From assembly GCA_021809105.1 (NCBI GenBank), contig JAKBAM010000001.1, forward strand, positions 248,001 through 312,000: DNA of 64,000 nt, read 5' to 3'. Position 1 is the stretch's first letter. Each line of letters starts with the position of its first letter. The position numbers and the translations under genes were made by a program. This document shows positions 8,625 to 17,412 of the stretch, one piece after another. This DNA is from Actinomycetes bacterium (lineage in GTDB: Bacteria > Actinomycetota > Acidimicrobiia > Acidimicrobiales > Palsa-688). The notes beneath the pieces are model-generated. The model was given only the letters and a program-made list of their open reading frames with translations. It made no database searches and had not been told where the DNA came from.

Positions 8625-9407
8625 ATGGCGTCCCCCACCCCTGTGCGGCGTCGTCCCCGGGTATGGGTCGAGCTCTTAACCATCGTGTGGCTGGCATGGC
8701 TCTACGACGCCGTGTCCAACCTGGCCCCGATACGCCAAGCCGCTGCGGTGGCCCACGCTCGCAGCGTGTTGCACCTCGAGCAGATCTTGCACTTGGACCC
8801 GGAGAAGTGGCTCAACCACCTGCTGGCGCCCCACCCGGCCATCGGCCTGTGGATCAGCGATTACTACGACAACGCCCACTTCGTCGTCACCTTTGGCGTG
8901 CTCGGGTGGCTGTGGTGGCGCCACCCGGGCCAATACCGGCCGCTGCGTACTGGCCTGGTTCTGATCAACGTCATCGGGCTGGCTGTCTACTGGCGATACC
9001 CAATGGCCCCGCCGCGCCTGGTGCCGGGGCTCGGGATCGTCGATGTGGTGGCCAAGACCGGGGCTTTCGGCTCCTGGCACTCAGGCACCCTCGCCACCCA
9101 CGCCAACGAGTTGGCCGCCATGCCCTCCTTGCACCTGGCCTGGGCTACCTGGTCAGCTTGGGCCATCTGGCGGGTTTGCCGGGCCCGGCGCTGGGCGGCG
9201 GCGATATGGCTGTACCCCGCGGCCACCGCTATAGCGGTCGTCACCACCGGCAACCACTTCATCGCCGATGTGATCGCTGGAGTGGCAGTCACCTTAGTGG
9301 CCATCCCCGTCGCCGATTGGCTGCACCGCCGCCAGATCGTCAGGGCGGCCGGGTCGGCTCTCCACGTCGAGGAGGCCGAGACCGGCACGGAGTCCATGGC
9401 GGTCTGA
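8625..9407 (+). CDS. PAP2-superfamily membrane phosphatase/phosphotransferase
   Basis: Integral membrane protein of 260 residues with about six hydrophobic segments. The three-part PAP2 signature is seen as YPMAPPRL, then AAMPSLHLAWA (the conserved Ser-x-His), then TGNHFIADVIAG (the nucleophile His and supporting Asp). The MAPPR and MPSLH spelling is typical of the inositolphosphotransferase (AUR1-like) branch of actinobacteria. It probably acts on polyisoprenyl or phosphatidic lipids, or transfers phosphoinositol, in the envelope. It sits between the two SOS loci with no evident functional tie to them. Confidence 0.85.
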   Translation: MASPTPVRRRPRVWVELLTIVWLAWLYDAVSNLAPIRQAAAVAHARSVLHLEQILHLDPEKWLNHLLAPHPAIGLWISDYYDNAHFVVTFGVLGWLWWRHPGQYRPLRTGLVLINVIGLAVYWRYPMAPPRLVPGLGIVDVVAKTGAFGSWHSGTLATHANELAAMPSLHLAWATWSAWAIWRVCRARRWAAAIWLYPAATAIAVVTTGNHFIADVIAGVAVTLVAIPVADWLHRRQIVRAAGSALHVEEAETGTESMAV

Positions 9408-9435
9408 GGCGGCCACCGCACCCCCGTCTCTCGTG

Positions 9436-11025
9436 TCAGTCGTAGGTGGCGTCGACGCCCCACCGGCCTCCCTCCCGGCTGAGCAGGCGGGCAGAGCCGT
9501 CTGCAAGGACCATCTGGAGCCGGGCCCGGCGCCGGGCCCGGTCATCCCACCACCTCTCCTCCACCGGCCACGGACCAGCCCAGGAGGTGACCTCGAGCCC
9601 CCGGCCCCCGGCGATGGACACAGTGGCGGGCGGCGCGCTGATTGCACCCCGGCCGGTGACTGCCACCATGTCTCCTCCTCTGTCCCGAACCTCCGCAGGC
9701 AGCGCCGGGCAGTGCACCGTGGCGGGCGCCAGCCCTGGAAGGCGTCCCGGCCACGGCGGTAGCTCGGTGGACCCAAGCGGATGCGTCTGGGTCCGCTCGT
9801 CACCCCACGGGACCAAATGGACTTGCTCGGCCGGATCCCGCCCGCCACCTACCACCGCAGTGACCACCCCGTGGGGGCCCAGCATTCCCTGCACCCGAGC
9901 CAGAGCCCGGGCCACCCCGGCGTCACCCAACGCCGAGCCACCCCAGAAACCCAGCTGCCGCCCATGGTCGGCGCGTACCTCGTCGGGCCGGAGCCGGAGG
10001 AGGATCAGACCGCCGGAGGCGCCCACCCCCTCCGACTTGGAGCGAAGCCACTCGTCGAGCTGCCATCGCACCCGTTCGGCGACGGCTCCGGCGGTGAGGG
10101 TGCCATCGTGGCGCCAAAACCGTTGCAGCCGCTCGCCATGGTCGGTCTCCCCCTCGATGGAGATCCGGGTGCAGGACAAGCCGAGGGCTCCCAACTCCTC
10201 GTGCAGCTCATCGGCCAGCGCCCGAGCCACGAACGCCACGGTGTCGACTCGCTCCGCCGGCGGGTCCAACTCGGCACTGACCGCCAGGTCCGGCGGGGGC
10301 ACCCGAGCCGCCGGTGGGCGCTCGTCGAGGCCCCGCGCCAGGCGATGGGCCTCGATCCCCTCTTCCCCAAAGCGTGCCAGCACCGCTCTCGGGTCCAAAG
10401 CGGCCACCTCCCCGAGGGTCCGCAAACCCAAGCGCGCCCACAAGTCAGTCAGGTCAGGTCGACCCAGTGCACTGGCCGGAAAAGGCGCCAGCCAGGCGGC
10501 GCTGGTGCCGGGGGTGACCACAGTGGCCCTAAGATCCTCCGGTCTCGCTCCAACTGGGGTGGCGTGCGCCGCCAGCTCCGCGGCAAAACGGCCATCGGCG
10601 ACACCGACGCGTGCCCCGCTCCCCCGCCACCCGGCGGCGACGACGGCGGAGTCGACGGCCCTCGCCACGAGCTCGGCCAAGGCCCTATCTCCCCCGAAGT
10701 AGCGCGAAGGACCCCGGGTGGCCACGGCCACTATCCCAGCCCGCGTCACCTCGACCAGGGGGGTCAGCGACTCCACAGCCAGGACCGCTGGCTCCCAGGC
10801 CCTCAGGTCACGCGACGGATCGGCCGACACCACTACCAGCTCGGGGCAGCGGCCCTGCGCCTCCCGACGCCGCAGCCCCTGCGACACCCCGTCCTGGCGC
10901 GCCGCCGATGAGCACGCCACCACCCGGTTGGCGCTGACGACCGCCACCGGCACTTCCGGCGGATGGCCAGCGGCAACAACGGGCCAATCCGGGTACCAAA
11001 CCACCAGGGTACGGACCCCGGGCAT
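9436..11025 (-). CDS. imuB: ImuB, catalytically inactive Y-family polymerase homologue of the mutasome
   Basis: ImuB is the hub that binds ImuA', DnaE2 and the beta clamp; it is not itself a polymerase. The N-terminus is RTLVVWYPDWPVVAAG where active Y-family enzymes have a D-M-D motif, and the usual S-x-DE motif is replaced by ATRGPSRYFGG, so metal-binding carboxylates are missing as in known ImuB. A helix-hairpin-helix region (LGLRTLGEVAALDPRAVLARFG) and little-finger domain follow. The C-terminal ~150 residues include VTGRGAISAPPATVSIAGGRG and a Trp-rich PWPVEERWWDD segment typical of ImuB. It starts 3 bp after the imuA' stop, so the two form an operon under the LexA box at 11817. Confidence 0.92.
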   Translation of the reverse strand: MPGVRTLVVWYPDWPVVAAGHPPEVPVAVVSANRVVACSSAARQDGVSQGLRRREAQGRCPELVVVSADPSRDLRAWEPAVLAVESLTPLVEVTRAGIVAVATRGPSRYFGGDRALAELVARAVDSAVVAAGWRGSGARVGVADGRFAAELAAHATPVGARPEDLRATVVTPGTSAAWLAPFPASALGRPDLTDLWARLGLRTLGEVAALDPRAVLARFGEEGIEAHRLARGLDERPPAARVPPPDLAVSAELDPPAERVDTVAFVARALADELHEELGALGLSCTRISIEGETDHGERLQRFWRHDGTLTAGAVAERVRWQLDEWLRSKSEGVGASGGLILLRLRPDEVRADHGRQLGFWGGSALGDAGVARALARVQGMLGPHGVVTAVVGGGRDPAEQVHLVPWGDERTQTHPLGSTELPPWPGRLPGLAPATVHCPALPAEVRDRGGDMVAVTGRGAISAPPATVSIAGGRGLEVTSWAGPWPVEERWWDDRARRRARLQMVLADGSARLLSREGGRWGVDATYD

Positions 11026-11028
11026 CGT

Positions 11029-11805
11029 CTACCCCACCTGTGCGGCGGGTGTGTCCAGCGCCCCGACACGGTCCTGGAGAAACGACGACGGCATATCGGC
11101 GGGAAGGCGGATACTCCCTGATCGGGGCCTGGTAGCTCCCCTCCGCCCGGTGACGGTGACGGTCATATCCCGCCCTTGGAGGTGACCGCACCCCGAACCC
11201 AGACCCGACCAGCTCGATCCCGTCACCTCGAGGCGTACGTCCGCTCCCTCCGGCCACCTGGCAGTCCGAGTGGCTCCGTCCAGGACCACTAGCACCGCTC
11301 CGCGCTCCCGGGCGCGAGCCGTCAAGCGGCTGGCGTCACGTCGCCTGACCCGTGAGGGAGGCCGCAGCACGACGATGTCGACACTCTCTATCAAGGCGGC
11401 GACGATCAACGACCATTGCTCACCGGGCCAGGGCACCAGCGCTAAGCGCTCTAGGACAACACCCAGCTCTTCCGCCGCCACCAGCCCGAGATCGGGGATG
11501 GCCACCGCCGCACACCATGCGCCGGCAACCGAAGCCGATGCCAGGAGCGACAGGGTGAGCGAAACCGAACCCGGAGCTGCGCCAACCTCAACTGCGACCG
11601 TGCTCCCCCGCCGTAGACCCCCTTCGGGCAACAGCTCTGCGAGCTCCGGCGATACCTCCAACAACCGAGCAGCAGCACGGACGATCGGGGCGCTTCGGGT
11701 CGCCAAAGCCGTCAGCCCGGGGCGCCGTGCATCCTGATCGCGCCCACCGAAGCCCTGCGCCAGCGCAGGGCCGGATCGTCGTGGAGCGCTGTCCGTTGAA
11801 CCCAC
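11029..11805 (-). CDS. imuA': ImuA' (RecA-like accessory protein of the mutasome)
   Basis: Actinobacterial ImuA'-type partner of ImuB in LexA-controlled mutagenesis. About 258 residues show a diverged RecA/SulA-like fold: GGLRRGSTVAVEVGAAPGSVSLTLSLLA occupies the Walker A position but lacks the canonical GxxxxGK(S/T), and DIVVLRPPSR is a Walker-B-like strand. Assignment rests on this plus the tight 3-bp linkage to imuB. The frame stays open into the LexA box (GTG at 11826). GTG at 11805 is preferred because it lies 11 bp from the box, nearly the same spacing as dnaE2 (10 bp). GTG at 11814 is also possible. Confidence 0.85.
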   Translation of the reverse strand: MGSTDSAPRRSGPALAQGFGGRDQDARRPGLTALATRSAPIVRAAARLLEVSPELAELLPEGGLRRGSTVAVEVGAAPGSVSLTLSLLASASVAGAWCAAVAIPDLGLVAAEELGVVLERLALVPWPGEQWSLIVAALIESVDIVVLRPPSRVRRRDASRLTARARERGAVLVVLDGATRTARWPEGADVRLEVTGSSWSGLGSGCGHLQGRDMTVTVTGRRGATRPRSGSIRLPADMPSSFLQDRVGALDTPAAQVG

Positions 11806-11816
11806 GCCGACCACTG

Positions 11817-11836
11817 TATCGAACACATGTTCGATC
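11817..11836 (-). promoter_or_regulatory. LexA (SOS) box of imuA'-imuB
   Basis: TATCGAAC-ACAT-GTTCGATC. It shares 19 identical bases with the dnaE2 box, including the same non-symmetric centre ACAT, and only the last base departs from symmetry. It satisfies the actinobacterial LexA consensus fully and sits immediately ahead of imuA'. The malic-enzyme gene ends 2 bp away on its other side, so the imuA'B promoter must overlap the end of that gene. Confidence 0.93.
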
Positions 11837-11838
11837 CT

Positions 11839-13242
11839 CTAGGCGCTTCGCACGACTCCTTCAGCACGCGCGGCATCCGCCACGGCGGCGGCCACCGAGG
11901 AGCCCACACCGGGTTCGAACACACTGGGGACGACCTCCTCGGCGCTGAGCTGCGCAGCCGGGACCGCAGCAGCGATCGCTTCGGCGGCGGCCAGCTTCAT
12001 CCCCTCGGTGATCCGGGTGGCGCCGGCGTCGAGAGCGCCGCGGAAGATACCCGGGAAGCACAGCACGTTGTTGATCTGGTTGGGGTAATCGCTGCGCCCA
12101 GTGGCCATGACCGCCACGACCCCTTCCGCCTCCTCGGGCAGCACCTCAGGCACCGGGTTGGCCAGGGCGAACACGATCGGATCTGGGGCCATCGCCTCCA
12201 GGTCGGCTCGAACCAGCAGGCCCGGACCGCTGACCCCCACGAACACATCGGCGCCGGCCAACAGCTCCTGCAGGGTGCCCGCTCTCCCACCTGGGTTGGC
12301 GTAGTCCGCCAGCCACTGCTTGGAGGGGTCGAGGCCGTCACGGCCCTTATGGATGGCGCCTTTGCGGTCGGCGGCAGCCACATCGGCGACGCCGGCGCTC
12401 ATGAGGATCTTGGCGATGGCCACACCCGCCGCCCCCGCGCCCGAGAGGACCACACGCATCGATTCCATCGGACGCCCGACCACCTTGGCGGCGTTGCGCA
12501 AAGCCGCCAGCACCACCACTGCGGTGCCGTGCTGGTCGTCGTGGAAGACCGGGATCGACATCGTCTCACTCAAGATGCGCTCGATCTCGAAGCAGTGGGG
12601 CGCCGCTATGTCTTCGAGGTTGATGCCACCGAACATCGGCTCCATTCGCTGCACGGTCTCGATCAGCTCGGCGGGGGTGCTGACCGCGAGACACACGGGG
12701 ACCGCATCGACGCCCGCGAAGGACTTGAACAGCACCGCCTTGCCCTCCATCACCGGGAGGGCCGCCTCGGGTCCGATATCGCCCAGGCCGAGGACCGCCG
12801 TCCCGTCGGTGACCACCGCCACCGTGTTGGACTTCATCGTGTATCGGTGGACCAGCGCCGGAGTCTGGGCGATGGCAGTGCAAACCCGGGCCACACCCGG
12901 GGTGTAGGCCATCGCTAGGTCGTCGCGGTCGCGCAAGGGCTGCTTGCCTTGCACGTGCAACTTGCCTCCTTCGTGGAGAGCGAAGGTCCGGTCCTCGACC
13001 TCGACGACCTGCACCCCTTCGACGTGGCGGGAGGCGGCCGTAACATCGGCGGCGTGTCCCTCAGAGGGGCAGAACACCACTAAGTCGCGGGTGACCGTGG
13101 CGCCGTCCGTGGCGACGATCTCGATGCCCATGAGGCTCCCGCCGGCCTCTCCGACCACCGTGGCGAGCTGGCCGAGCACCCCCGGGTGGTTGCGTAGACG
13201 GGCACGGATGCGCAGCGAGTAGGCGGCGAGGGCGGTGGCCAT
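11839..13242 (-). CDS. NAD(P)-dependent malic enzyme with N-terminal ACT domain
   Basis: Oxidative decarboxylation of malate to pyruvate, linking the TCA cycle to pyruvate/acetyl-CoA. Residues 1-80 form an ACT domain (SLRIRARLRNHPGVLGQLATVVGEAGGSLMGIEIV), a small-molecule sensing module. The malic domain follows with AMAYTPGVARVC, GDIGPEAALPVMEGKAVLFKSFAGVDAVP and FHDDQHGTAVV. The NAD-binding fold has VVLSGAGAAGVAIAKIL and the C-terminal part has NQINNVLCFPGIFRGAL. ATG at 13242 gives 467 residues beginning MATALAAYSLRIRARL; the frame stays open to 13365 but the extra residues look non-coding. ACT-malic enzymes of this size are known in actinobacteria and Firmicutes. Confidence 0.92.
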   Translation of the reverse strand: MATALAAYSLRIRARLRNHPGVLGQLATVVGEAGGSLMGIEIVATDGATVTRDLVVFCPSEGHAADVTAASRHVEGVQVVEVEDRTFALHEGGKLHVQGKQPLRDRDDLAMAYTPGVARVCTAIAQTPALVHRYTMKSNTVAVVTDGTAVLGLGDIGPEAALPVMEGKAVLFKSFAGVDAVPVCLAVSTPAELIETVQRMEPMFGGINLEDIAAPHCFEIERILSETMSIPVFHDDQHGTAVVVLAALRNAAKVVGRPMESMRVVLSGAGAAGVAIAKILMSAGVADVAAADRKGAIHKGRDGLDPSKQWLADYANPGGRAGTLQELLAGADVFVGVSGPGLLVRADLEAMAPDPIVFALANPVPEVLPEEAEGVVAVMATGRSDYPNQINNVLCFPGIFRGALDAGATRITEGMKLAAAEAIAAAVPAAQLSAEEVVPSVFEPGVGSSVAAAVADAARAEGVVRSA

Positions 13243-13324
13243 GAGCAGAGGGTACCGACTTGGTGGGAACGGCCATCGCCCGTGAGGTTCCGCACCGTAA
13301 AGGCAAGTCAGGGCCCGGGCGCGA

Positions 13325-13356
13325 CGAAGGACCGGCGGGGGGGTGCCGGTCCTTCG
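13325..13356. repeat. 12-bp perfect hairpin between malic enzyme and acetoacetyl-CoA synthetase genes
   Basis: CGAAGGACCGGC (13325-13336) and GCCGGTCCTTCG (13345-13356) are exact inverted complements around an 8-nt G-rich loop. It lies in the 272-bp gap between two divergently transcribed genes, so it is not at the end of either. There is no adjacent T tract. It may be a leader hairpin or attenuator for the downstream plus-strand gene. The rest of this gap includes an AT-richer patch at 13433-13485 that could hold the promoter, but I cannot fix -35/-10 boxes. Confidence 0.6.
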
Positions 13357-13514
13357 CATGCTCAAGGGGCGAGTTGGGGGGATAACTGCCCCGAGCTGTC
13401 ACCAGTATGGCCCGGGCCAAGCTATCTCGTCAAGAGACTTTGGTCACACTGTTCATCTATTTTTCAGATAGCACCGATCAGGCTATGTGCCCTCGCCCGG
13501 CCGCTCGTGATCAG

Positions 13515-15572
13515 ATGATGGAGATGCACAGCACCAGCAAACAGTCGGGGCCGTTGTGGGAGCCCAGTGCGGCGCGACGGCAAGCCAGCCGGCTCGGAGC
13601 GTGGCTACGGAGGCTCCAGCGCGAGGGAGTCCTCCCGCCCCCACATCCCGACGGCGACGACAGCCACTACGGCGACGACTGCTACGAGACGGCGTGGCGC
13701 TGGTCGGTGGAGCATCCTGAGCAGTTCTGGCCGGCAGCCGCCGAGGCCCTCGGTATCGCCTGGTCGACGCCTCCGTCCACCACGCTGGCCCCCACTCCCG
13801 ACGGGGAGCCTGGCTCTTTCCTGGGCACGCGCTGGTGGCCCGGGGGCCGGATCAGCTACACCCGCCAGGCCCTGTCGGGGGCGGGGCAGCCTGGCGACTC
13901 CGTCGCCGTCCTCGCCCGTTCCCAGACGCGCCCCGCCGAAGACCTGACCTGGGACCAGCTGCGGGACCTCGTAGAGCGAGTGCGCTTCGGGCTGGAGGCC
14001 GCCGGTGTCGGCCCTGGCGACCGGGTGGCCGGCTATTTGCCCAACATCCCCGAGGCCCTGGCCGCGCTCCTCGCCGCTGCCGCCCTGGGGGCGATATGGA
14101 CCTGCTGCGCGCCTGAGATGGGCGTGGCCGGCGTCCTGGACCGTCTCGCCCAAGTGGAGCCGGCGATCCTCATCGGCGTCGACGGGTACCGCTACGGCGA
14201 GCGGGACATCGATCGCCGCACCGAGATGGAAGCGATTCGTCAAGGGTTGCCGACGCTGCGCAGCGCAGTATGGGTCCCCTACCTCCGCACCGAGGCCGCA
14301 GCGCCGGACGGATGGACATCGTGGGATGAGCTGACCGCCACTCCCGGGCACGGCACCCCACCGGCGGAGGTGGCCGCCGACCACCCGCTCTACATCCTCT
14401 ACTCGTCGGGCACCACCGGGCGTCCGAAGGCCATCGTTCACGGCCACGGCGGGATCGTCCATGAGCACGCCAAGGCACTCGCTTTCCAGTTCGACGTCGG
14501 GCCAGGTGACCGCTTGTTCTGGTACACCACTACGGGCTGGATGATGTGGAACTTCCTCGTGTCGGGACTGCTCGTCGGCGCGGCCGTGGTCCTCTTCGAC
14601 GGCAACCCGTCTTGGCCTGACGCCGACTCCTTGTGGGCCCTCATCGAGGACACCGCTACCACCTGCGCAGGCCTCGGCGCAGCATCACTGGTGGCGGCAG
14701 AGAAGGCGGCGCTCCACCCGCGCCAAGCACACGGCCTGACGAGGCTCCGTACCCTCGGCTCCACGGGGAGCCCGCTACCAGCGGCCGCGGCGCGTTGGGT
14801 CTACGACGCGGTCGCCGACCCCGACCAACCCGACCTCATGCTGGCCTCGTTCAGCGGCGGAACCGACGTGTGCACCGGCTTCGTCGGGCCCAGCCCGCTG
14901 CGCCCCGTATGGGCCGGGGAGATCTCCTGCCGCTGCCTGGGAGCCGCTGTCGAGGTGTTCGACGACGACGGCCGCTTCGTGGTCGACGAGGAAGGAGAAC
15001 TGGTCCTCACCGCGCCGCTCCCCTCCATGCCGGTCGGCCTCTGGGATGACGACGACCGCCGGCGCTACCGAGAGGCCTACTTCGAGCGGTTCCCCAACGT
15101 GTGGGCCCACGGCGACAGGATGACCCTCACCGACCGGGGCACCTGCATCATCACCGGCCGCAGCGACGGCACCCTCAACCGCGGAGGCGTCCGGATGGGC
15201 ACGGCGGAGTTCTACGACGTGGTCGAGGCCTTCGACGACGTCGCCGACAGCCTGGTCGTCCACGTCCCCGACGCCGAGGGCGGTAACGGCGAGCTTTGGC
15301 TGTTCGTCGTCCCCCTCGCCGGCAGCAGCGTCGACGACCGTGACCTGGCTGACCGCTTGAAGAGAGCCCTCCGGACGGATCTGTCCCCCCGCCATGTGCC
15401 CGACCACGTGGTAACGGTGGCAGCCGTCCCTCGGACCCTCTCGGGCAAGAAGCTCGAGGTGCCGGTCAAGCGCATCCTCGCCGGGACTGCGGTCGACGAC
15501 GCCTTGACCCTCGCCTCGGTAGCCAACCCCGACAGCATCGACGCCATCGTGGCGGCGCGCGCCCGGCGCTGA
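13515..15572 (+). CDS. Acetoacetate-CoA ligase (acetoacetyl-CoA synthetase)
   Basis: ATP-dependent activation of acetoacetate to acetoacetyl-CoA, part of ketone-body, leucine or polyhydroxybutyrate metabolism. It belongs to the ANL adenylate-forming family. Motif YILYSSGTTGRPKAIVHGHGG is the AMP-binding P-loop, FWYTTTGWMMWN is typical of the acetoacetyl/acetyl branch, and the C-terminal domain has GRSDGTLNRGGVRMGTAEFY with LSGKKLEVPVKRIL carrying the catalytic lysine. The N-terminal 'GPLWEPSA' is the family's LW.PS start. The start is not certain: ATGs at 13515, 13518 and 13524 are candidates, without a clear ribosome site. The acyl-CoA dehydrogenase gene follows 39 bp downstream, probably co-transcribed. 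Confidence 0.9.
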   Translation: MMEMHSTSKQSGPLWEPSAARRQASRLGAWLRRLQREGVLPPPHPDGDDSHYGDDCYETAWRWSVEHPEQFWPAAAEALGIAWSTPPSTTLAPTPDGEPGSFLGTRWWPGGRISYTRQALSGAGQPGDSVAVLARSQTRPAEDLTWDQLRDLVERVRFGLEAAGVGPGDRVAGYLPNIPEALAALLAAAALGAIWTCCAPEMGVAGVLDRLAQVEPAILIGVDGYRYGERDIDRRTEMEAIRQGLPTLRSAVWVPYLRTEAAAPDGWTSWDELTATPGHGTPPAEVAADHPLYILYSSGTTGRPKAIVHGHGGIVHEHAKALAFQFDVGPGDRLFWYTTTGWMMWNFLVSGLLVGAAVVLFDGNPSWPDADSLWALIEDTATTCAGLGAASLVAAEKAALHPRQAHGLTRLRTLGSTGSPLPAAAARWVYDAVADPDQPDLMLASFSGGTDVCTGFVGPSPLRPVWAGEISCRCLGAAVEVFDDDGRFVVDEEGELVLTAPLPSMPVGLWDDDDRRRYREAYFERFPNVWAHGDRMTLTDRGTCIITGRSDGTLNRGGVRMGTAEFYDVVEAFDDVADSLVVHVPDAEGGNGELWLFVVPLAGSSVDDRDLADRLKRALRTDLSPRHVPDHVVTVAAVPRTLSGKKLEVPVKRILAGTAVDDALTLASVANPDSIDAIVAARARR

Positions 15573-15611
15573 GCGGCGACCCTTTGCCCACCCCCTGACA
15601 GGAGCAGCCAG

Positions 15612-16853
15612 ATGGCCATCGACTACACCTTCACCCCCGAGATAGAGGCCGTGCGCCACCGGGTCAGGGAGCTGGTCGAAACCGAGATCAAGCCCGCCGA
15701 GGACGAGCTGCGCCAGGCGGCCACCGGCGACGGGCGAGCTGACCGGCGGGCGCTGGTCACGATGATCGCCACACTCCGTGGGCGAGCTCGAGATGCCGGG
15801 TTGTGGCTTCCGCACATGCCCGTCGAGTGGGGCGGCATGGGTCTCGGGCCGACAGCCATGGCGGCGGTCTCGGCGGAGGCAGCCAAGTCCAGCTTCGGCC
15901 CGTTCGTCATGAACTGCCAGGCTCCCGACGAGGGCAACCAGCACACCCTCCTGCATTGGGCCACCGACGAGCAGAAGGAAAAGTACCTGCGGCCGTTGTG
16001 CGAAGGCCGGATTCGCAGCTGCTTCGCCATGACCGAGCCCGAGGTGGCCGGCTCGGACCCCACCCTCATCCAGACCCGGGCGGTGCTCGAGGGCGACGAG
16101 TGGGTGATCAACGGGCACAAGTGGTTTATCAGTGGCGCCCGCCGGGCTGGGTTCGCCATCCTCATCGCTCGCACCGAGGACAACCCGGAGATCCCCCAAG
16201 CCGCCAACTCTGCCTTCCTCGTCGACCTCCCTTCAGACGGCTGGGAAATCGTCCGGGATGTCGAGACGATGTCCGGCAGCCACAACCATTGTGAGATCCT
16301 GATCACCGACTTGCGGCTGCCGGCTTCCAACATCATCGGCGGGCGCGGGCAAGGCCACCTGCTCGGGCAGGCCCGGCTCGGCCCAGCCCGCCTGGCCCAC
16401 TGCATGCGTTGGATCGCGCAGTGCGAGACGGCGCTGGACATGATGGTCGATCGGGCCCTGTCCCGCTACGCCCATGGCTCGCTTCTCGCGGACAAGCAGG
16501 GAATCCAATGGATGATCGCTGACTCGACGATGGAGTTGTACCAGGCAAAGCTCATGGTCCTCCACGCGGCCTATCGGATCGAAAGCGGCCTTTCCTTCAA
16601 GGCTGAGGTGTCGATGGCCAAGCACTTCGTGGCCAACAGCTTGTGGCGCATCGTCGACCGAGCCATCCAAGTCCACGGTGCGCTCGGCTACTCGACCGAC
16701 ACGCCGTTGGCCGAGATGCTCAAGCAAGCCCGGTGGAGCCGCTTCGCCGATGGGGCTGACGAAGTACACCAGTGGACCATCGCCCGTAGCGCGCTGGCTG
16801 CCTACAAGGAGGACGGTTCCACCCGGCGGGCGACCGGTGACCTGCCGCTCTGA
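15612..16853 (+). CDS. Acyl-CoA dehydrogenase family protein
   Basis: FAD-dependent alpha,beta-dehydrogenation of an acyl-CoA thioester. The 413-residue protein has the expected order: N-terminal helical domain, then CFAMTEPEVAGSDPT and WVINGHKWFISGA in the beta-domain (FAD/substrate binding), then a C-terminal helical domain with QVHGALGYSTDTPLAEMLKQARWSRFADGADEVH. The long-chain or branched-chain preference cannot be read directly. It follows acetoacetyl-CoA synthetase in the same direction and converges on the MarR gene, suggesting a small fatty-acid or branched-chain catabolic unit. AGGAG about 10 nt upstream of the ATG supports the start. Confidence 0.9.
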   Translation: MAIDYTFTPEIEAVRHRVRELVETEIKPAEDELRQAATGDGRADRRALVTMIATLRGRARDAGLWLPHMPVEWGGMGLGPTAMAAVSAEAAKSSFGPFVMNCQAPDEGNQHTLLHWATDEQKEKYLRPLCEGRIRSCFAMTEPEVAGSDPTLIQTRAVLEGDEWVINGHKWFISGARRAGFAILIARTEDNPEIPQAANSAFLVDLPSDGWEIVRDVETMSGSHNHCEILITDLRLPASNIIGGRGQGHLLGQARLGPARLAHCMRWIAQCETALDMMVDRALSRYAHGSLLADKQGIQWMIADSTMELYQAKLMVLHAAYRIESGLSFKAEVSMAKHFVANSLWRIVDRAIQVHGALGYSTDTPLAEMLKQARWSRFADGADEVHQWTIARSALAAYKEDGSTRRATGDLPL

Positions 16854-16873
16854 GCCCCTCGCCGCAGCCGCAC

Positions 16874-17335
16874 CTATTCGTCGCTGATGAGGCGCTCCAG
16901 GAGCGGGACCGCGCGCGCCACGACCTCCCGCTCGGACTCCGAAAGCTCGTTCAGCCGATCCGCCAAGAACAGGTCCCGCCTGGTCTTGGTCTCCTCGAGG
17001 AGCGCCCGCCCGGCCTCGGTGATCACCAATCGGGCCACCCGGCGGTCGGAGACATCGGCGCGCCGGCCCACCATCCCATTCTCCTCCAGCCGTGCCGCGA
17101 TCCGTGTCATCGACGGGGGCGCCACTCGCTCGATGGCCGCTAGCTCCCCGAGCGACAGCTCACCGTGCTTGGCGATAGACGCAAGTGCCGAGATCTGAGA
17201 CGGGGTGATCTGGCCCATGGCCTCCTGGCGCAGTCGCCGCGACAGCCGAAGGACGGCGAGACGGAGCTGGCTCGGCAGCGCCGCCCCTTGCTGCACTGGC
17301 AAGTCGACCGCTGCGGACGGTTCCATCTCCGACAT
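16874..17335 (-). CDS. MarR-family transcriptional regulator
   Basis: A 153-residue winged-helix regulator. LRLAVLRLSRRLRQEAMGQITPSQISALASIAKHGELSLGELAAIERVAPPSMTRIAARLEENGMVGRRADVSDRRVARLVITEAGRALL, read in order, is the canonical MarR core: the dimer helix, the recognition helix (PPSMTRIAARLE) and the beta wing (DVSDRRVARLVIT). It is convergent with the acyl-CoA dehydrogenase and divergent from the small Cys-rich gene, and could regulate either. No ligand or operator is identifiable. ATG at 17326 is an alternative start. Confidence 0.88.
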   Translation of the reverse strand: MSEMEPSAAVDLPVQQGAALPSQLRLAVLRLSRRLRQEAMGQITPSQISALASIAKHGELSLGELAAIERVAPPSMTRIAARLEENGMVGRRADVSDRRVARLVITEAGRALLEETKTRRDLFLADRLNELSESEREVVARAVPLLERLISDE

Positions 17336-17412
17336 GTTAGCGACCCTTAGCTCCGCAAACTATCCTCGGCTCACGACGGCTGTGCTTGTCGTGGACATGA
17401 CAGGATGGGGCC

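Noticed and set aside
9436-11025. Active DinB/Pol IV polymerase
   Set aside because: The D-M-D and S-x-DE carboxylate motifs are missing; linkage to imuA' and the LexA box identifies ImuB.
14775-16199. 474-codon minus-strand frame
   Set aside because: Antisense to acetoacetyl-CoA synthetase and acyl-CoA dehydrogenase, which both show clear family motifs; composition is Asp/Gly/Val-rich without a motif.
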